This document shows positions 58,915 to 64,000 of a stretch of DNA of 64,000 nt, one piece after another. Origin of the DNA: Nepenthes gracilis (Eukaryota > Streptophyta > Magnoliopsida > Caryophyllales > Nepenthaceae); the NCBI GenBank assembly GCA_033239525.1, contig BSYO01000014.1, positions 14,926,021 through 14,990,020 on the forward strand, given 5' to 3'. A program made the position numbers and the translations under genes. Numbering within the stretch: the first letter of the stretch is position 1; every line of letters starts with the position of its first letter. A model generated the notes under the pieces. The model was given only the letters and a program-made list of their open reading frames with translations, made no database searches and had not been told where the DNA came from.

Positions 58915-61900
58915 TCACAGGGACGGGATCGAGGCGGAGCTAGCATGAGCGGAACCAAGCAAATCATCGCAAAGACTCGCCCCTTCTCGGTTCTTGTTCT
59001 CGGCCACTGGACTGCTACCAGAGCTGCTGTTTGGCAGCGAAACAAAAGCTGCCTTTTGTAGGACACCAGTAGGGGAGGATCCAAGATAAGGGCCGCCATC
59101 CCACCCTACGTTCATGAGATTCAGCGCAGATGTGCCCTTGTAAGCTCCTCCAGCACCACTGCCATTGTTGAGGACCTCGGCCAAAGGGCCCCCCATTGAA
59201 TTCCCCCAAGAAATTGGGACCCAGTTGCTCTGCTTTATGCCTGCTTCATTTAGGACACTACCGACCCCCAAACCCATCTGTGTCGGGTCAAGTTCACATG
59301 ACAACCTTAACGGCATCATGGCTATTTTCCCTCGGTGGGGAGAGGGTGATGACGACGAGAAGTCCGACGACATGGGGATCGACATCGAGAGTTGGGTCCA
59401 GTCCGACTTCAGCTCTTCAGGCCAGGCACGGCTCGACTGGTCCTTAGGCCACTCGTCAATGAAGTGTCGAAGCGTGTGCTCATCTTGAGTTTGCTGGTCG
59501 TTGAAGTCAAGGAAAAGATTGTAGTTTTTGCAGTTCAGATACGAGCTATTTTGCGATGGGTCAAGGAGAGAATCCGTCGTGACAAGTCCAAAATCTTGAT
59601 GTGACGATTCTTCATACGGGATATCTTGTTTCAGGATGGAGAAAGGTGAATCTTCTGCTTTCAGATTTACAGTCGGATGCATCACTGCGGTGAGGCCCTG
59701 CGAGTCTTGGAGTCTGTTCACAAACAACAATTTGGCTTAGCAACGCCAGAAACATCTTACATAATATAAGAAAAGACTGTATATAGCACATCTAATAGTA
59801 GTTTTCAAACCTGTGTATATCAAGAGCTTTATGCTAATCAGTGTGGTTTCTTTTTAGTTATATTGTCCACCAAAATGATATAAAGAAATGAAATTATGAA
59901 TCCAATTTGACGTGAGAAATTTACCATAGGGAAGGAATCTCAAGCCTCATTTCCTAAGACTAGTCATTTTCAGCGAAGTAAAGATGAAATAATGGGGGGG
60001 GCCTACTTGAATTGTGAAAGTAAAGGAACAAGAATATATGCATCCCAACTCAAGACCATCAATCATCAAAGGACCTTGTTATTCCTCACCGGATAGCAAT
60101 TGGATCTGTAGGAGGATGATTGCAAGCAGCAAGCCGCATGCCTTTAGGTGGTGGCGGCGGCTGCAGCTGCAGGTTAGCAAGGCTGTTCGATGAGCTGCAG
60201 CCGGCTGCAGCTGACGATGGCATGGAGGAAGTCGTTGGCACCACCTTGGCATGGGTGGCCCCAGAGGCGGCTTGGCTAGTCTGGCATTCCACAGGCTTTC
60301 TTGAACGATGGCGGCCCCTGTTCATGTGCCTTTCGCAATACTTCTGATCGGGAACTGCATCTCTTGAGCAACGCCATTTCTTTCCATCCGTTCGACGACA
60401 CCTCCCCGGTTCAGGATCCGTGTTGCCTGAGAACCCTAGATGGAAAGAGCCCCACCCATCTACATATTCATGGATAAAAATGGCAGGAATTAGAGATACA
60501 ACAATAATAAAACCTTAATCCTCACAAAGTGGATCCACTATATATAAATCCACCTTTATAAATTTAATCAATTTTGGGCAATATTCATGCTAAGGTAAAA
60601 ATCTATAGCAGATAGAGAATGCACAAATTGCAGAAGTTTGGGAATTTATGTTACAAGGCAGTAAATCCTAATTTATCAAAAGAAAACATAACTTTAGACA
60701 TTTATGAAGACACCCCGTTTTCATTTCTCCACATAATTAAATCGGAAAAAGAAAGGATTGGGGTAGCTTAAAGCAAGCACAAACTTTTTACGTTCAAGAG
60801 CCAAGGAAGAGTGTTTCAAGGGAAAGAACAAGCTTACATGAATGGGAAGGAAAAAAACCGGCAGAGTAGCCGGAAAACCCAGCCGAGCTGAGGCATTTTC
60901 TGATGGGAACGAGCAAGCTAGCCGGTACGGCCACATTTGCGGCGAAGTATTTATAGATCAAAGCCTGGTGTTCTAACTCAGTCCATTGAGCCGGAGTGAA
61001 TGGTCCTCTGATCCCTGTGAAAGAACCATTTGTGCTTCCAGAGCCATAACCTGAAAGAAGATTAACATTACAAATACTAAGATCAAAGTAAAGAAAGTAA
61101 ATGACATCAAGACAGGGAGACCAGATTTTATGAAATATGCATATTGTAAAATATCTCACATGACATCAGTAAAGATAACTGACCAGCAAGAGGAGGGAAA
61201 AATTAATCTTTTTTTGTAAATAATTTGGGATGATGCTGAAGATATTTGATATTCATGGAGGTTGCCACCACATCAGGAGAATTTATAAATTTCCCGGAAA
61301 GGAAGAACAGATTATGAGATGGGAAAGACAGGAAAAAGCAATTCAAGAAATTTTCCTTCTACTAGTACCAATTACTCCTCCTAAGCCTGTTACCCATTTC
61401 GCTACAGCAGGTAGAGTACCAATTATTTACCAAAAATAAGGCAGAAAAATAGCAGATTATGAGAAGGATGCAAAAAATAATTATTAAATCAACCCTATAT
61501 TGACAAGACAACGAACTAAATTTTCCTATTTAGATACCCCATGAAAAGACCCTCCATTCTGAACAGGGGGAGATGGGATTCACAATACCCACTACTCATC
61601 AAACAGAACATCCCCAAATTTTTTTTCTCCAGGTAATACCCACATTTGCAGAGTAAAACCCATCTCACAAACCGGAGAACAACGAAAACCCAAATGCAAT
61701 ATTGACCCGGAAATATTAAGAAAAAGATATACAGACAAATCTCACAGGGTTTTTCGGACAGACCTGCATTTCTGGGGTAAGCAGAGGGTGTGTAGTGGTA
61801 ATAAGACAGAGCTATGTTTTGTGCACTTTTATCCTCTAATCCACCATCTCTATAAGGGAAGGTGACTTCTGGTTTAGTCGAAGAAAAGCTCAGCATCTGT

Positions 61901-62151
61901 GAGCGACCGCCATTAGAGACTATTGAATTAGATCTTAGAAGAGGAGTTCCCTGGTGTACCGATGTTGTCGTTGAGAGAACGAAATCATCAGCAGCTCTTC
62001 CCACTTTCGACGCCCTGCAGTCTTCTTCAACAGGGATAGATCTCTCCTGCTTGACGAGGCCAGATCCATTGATCTTTGCTTTGGCCTCCTGCTCAGATGC
62101 GCCGATATTTTGACCCACCAACCCCTCTATGCCGACCAACCCAAAATCCAT
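58915..62151 (-). CDS. GRF: Growth-regulating factor (GRF) transcription factor
   Basis: Four exons on the minus strand: 62151-61764, 61050-60838, 60459-60090, 59713-58915; all introns are GT-AG, and the joined frame is 589 residues. QLQ domain at about 146-182 (Q151-x3-L155-x2-Q158), which binds GIF co-activators. WRC domain at about 215-258 with the zinc ligands spaced C221-x9-C231-x10-C242-x2-H245 and a basic nuclear-localisation stretch ([11 protein letters not shown]). C-terminal FFD-like (HFIDEWP), TQL (SDWTQLSM) and GGPL (GGPLAEVL) motifs are present, as in the GRF1/2 type. GRFs are nuclear factors promoting cell proliferation in leaves and other organs. The start ATG is the first in frame after a CT-rich leader. 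Regulation: miR396 site in exon 3 and two upstream ORFs. All key residues are intact, so it looks functional. Orthologue number cannot be set from sequence alone. Confidence 0.93.
60287..60307 (-). promoter_or_regulatory. miR396 target site in GRF
   Basis: The plus strand here reads TTCCACAG then G then CTTTCTTGAACG, that is, the miR396 sequence with one extra base, giving the usual single bulge of GRF targets. It lies in exon 3 in the codons for RSRKPVE of the WRC domain, the canonical position. miR396 is established to cut GRF mRNAs. Confidence 0.92.
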
Positions 62152-62207
62152 TTTCGAGGGAGAAGCACTCCGAGCAGCTTCCTTGAGAAAGCAGAGGTTG
62201 AGTTCAT
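62127..62207 (-). promoter_or_regulatory. uORF2 overlapping the GRF start codon
   Basis: ATG at 62207-62205, 26 codons, stop TAG at 62129-62127. It is out of frame with GRF and runs past the GRF ATG (62151-62149), so ribosomes translating it would miss the main start. Its ATG overlaps the stop of uORF1 (ATGA). Confidence 0.5.
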
Positions 62208-62293
62208 GAGGAGGAGGAAAGACGAGTGTTTACCAGGAGGAGGACAGCGAGTGAAAGCAGAGGGTGGTGAATGAGAGAGAAATGTAGGCACAT
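62204..62293 (-). promoter_or_regulatory. uORF1 in GRF leader
   Basis: ATG at 62293-62291, 29 codons beginning MCLHFSLIHHPLLSLAVLLL, stop TGA at 62206-62204. It lies about 100 bp downstream of the TATA-like box, so it should be in the leader if that box is used. Confidence 0.45.
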
Positions 62294-62420
62294 CTTATGG
62301 GTTGAGGGTGCTCTTGTGGGATTCAATGACAGATCTTTGAGGACAGAAAATAATTGCAGAAAGAGGAGGCCTAGAGTTGAAACCGACCGGAAAGACAATG
62401 TAGTAGAAAGCAGCTCATCT

Positions 62421-62428
62421 TATTTATC
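62421..62428 (-). promoter_or_regulatory. TATA-like box of GRF gene
   Basis: GATAAATA on the minus strand, about 270 bp upstream of the start codon, followed by a CT-rich leader typical of GRF genes. Transcript start would be near 62390; not proven. Confidence 0.4.
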
Positions 62429-64000
62429 ACCCATGAATCAGAAATTGTAGGTGCGCGAGTTATGCCTGTCAGGGATGTTAGCTTATCATCATTTAGATGA
62501 CATCTTGACTAATTTCACCTCCCATTTGTTCATAATTAATTCACCATTTTAAAATGTAAATAAATAAATTATTATATTATTTAACAAATATTTTTAAAAT
62601 AACAAAAGTGTCTCGAAATATTTACTGTGCTGTGATACTGTTTCACCTCACTTTTAAAACTCTTACCGTTGGGACTAACGTTAAAAATTGTGGGCCATAT
62701 TCATTTTTACTGTTTTTATGTTAGAAGATAAATAATATGAAGCTTATCAATCAATAAATTATATCATTAAATAGCTAAAAATATTTAGCTAAGTGTAATA
62801 TATAAATTTATAAAAGCATATATAAATAGTTAATCTTATTTGTTTTAATCTTTACCGTTCATTGCCAACAACTTCCAGCCATGGCCAGTAGCAACCCCGA
62901 TCAATAATAAATCTCTATCTAATCAACTAGAAATGAAATTTTTATTACCGGTTTTCTATCATCATTTTTTTATACTAACAACCATTGTAATACTATTTTT
63001 AGAGTATTTTTAGATATAATATCTGTTCTTTGAATAAATTTAAATAATATAAAATAAGTTAAACTTATTTTTAATAATATTTGCTATATTTTTATTAAAT
63101 TTTATTTTTATCAACCAAATATAAAGAATATAATTACCTTTAAAAACTAAGTTAAATCCTTTCTAAATTACTTTAAACATTTTATAGATTTTAATTTAAA
63201 ATTTCTTTAAAAACTCTCCTTAGCCTAAGATTTTATACATCAGCAAGTGCTCGTTTAATATGGAAGGATACTTTTCATATATTTTTTACATAGTTGGTAA
63301 AAACTATAATACCCGACTTTGTACTTTAGAAAATCAATTTAACCTGAATACTTTAACAATTTACATGAGAACATAATCCAAAGTAATGAACTGATTTTCT
63401 ACACACCATAAATAAAATAAAACTTGGTTAAAGGCCTTAATGATATTATCAAAAAATTTTCTCCAACATTCAAATTAATAAATACTTAATTTATATTAAA
63501 AAAAATTAAAAAAGCAATTAATCTTGTCGATTAACTATGGAGGAAACTAGGCTTAGTCATTAAAGAGTTTTCTCCCTAGTGTGTCATGAAAGATAACTAT
63601 AATGTGTGAGTGTTTAACAAAAATGAGATCTTTTTCTCTTTCTTTTTTTTAGCTTAATGCCTTTCTTTTATTCCCTTTCTCATCTCATGAAATCCTGTCA
63701 TTTTTATGAGCAAAGGGGGCCTAATTAGGACAGTCATCATCTATATGTATGCATTTATTCATGGCACATTTTTATTAAAAATATGTTTAAAATATAAGAT
63801 ATCACATTGATCTCTAAGTATCAAAAATTTAACCTCTGACACACCTATTTGATATTTTATTTCGGCACCCAGGCCTGGTGCCACCCTAACTGTAATCCAT
63901 GGTGGCACCTCCTTCCATTATCATATCCAACAATTGAGCTTGGTCTACTAACTCAGATTTTCGTTAGTTTAAACTAATCCGTTATATCAACTCTCAACAA
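62429..64000. other. GRF upstream region and AT-rich spacer
   Basis: No gene or repeat recognised. The sequence is AT-rich with scattered homopolymer runs. Confidence 0.55.

Noticed and set aside
1..64000. CRISPR arrays, rRNA, operons or a prokaryotic defence-like system
   Set aside because: No regularly spaced short repeats with unique spacers and no clustered intronless genes; everything recognised is plant nuclear.

Overview
The window is nuclear DNA of a flowering plant, probably a woody eudicot. Evidence: a growth-regulating factor (GRF) gene with an intact miR396 site, a plant-type intronless bZIP gene, a DUF688-type gene, and dense layers of nested plant LTR retrotransposons (Tork-like Ty1/copia, Tat-like and other Ty3/gypsy), a plant L1 LINE and AT-rich spacers full of (TA)n and (TAA)n tracts. 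I see no rRNA, CRISPR, prokaryotic or organellar gene.

Layout. 1-6896: AT-rich spacer with a copia LTR tail (1-335), a gypsy solo LTR in a (TA)n tract (1933-2817), a copia solo LTR (4180-5017) and a foldback MITE-like element (5357-5566). 6897-14889: an old minus-strand copia element whose left LTR was split by a large gypsy-type solo LTR (7323-9961). 14900-21749: a GC-rich minus-strand Tat-like Ty3/gypsy element with a perfect 5-bp target duplication; most of pol is deleted, and an antisense extra-ORF remnant lies between integrase and the 3' LTR. 22638-23477: bZIP transcription factor gene with many upstream ACGT cores, followed by a second foldback element. 24174-31965: a copia element with perfect target duplication, split by a 2.7-kb solo LTR. 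32654-38504: a minus-strand large LTR split by a short non-autonomous copia element (34383-38071). 38891-42831: two further LTR-like units. 44151-44621: DUF688-type gene whose stop codon lies in an inverted repeat. 46850-51330: decayed L1 LINE on the minus strand. 51600-55520: a promoter-like start, tandem repeats, a candidate C/D snoRNA and exon-like pieces of a decayed or non-coding gene. 58915-62151: four-exon GRF gene on the minus strand with two upstream ORFs.

Functionally the only genes that look fully coding are GRF, bZIP and the DUF688-type gene; they are independent single-gene units. GRF shows layered post-transcriptional control (miR396 site and an overlapping uORF). The bZIP upstream region carries ACGT cores that bZIP proteins themselves bind. 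The copia LTRs carry paired W-box palindromes, suggesting WRKY/stress-responsive transcription. Nesting gives an insertion order: the minus-strand copia and the large LTRs are older than the elements inside them; the Tat-like element landed only a few bases beyond the end of the minus-strand copia. All assignments come from reading the sequence by eye; no database search was run.
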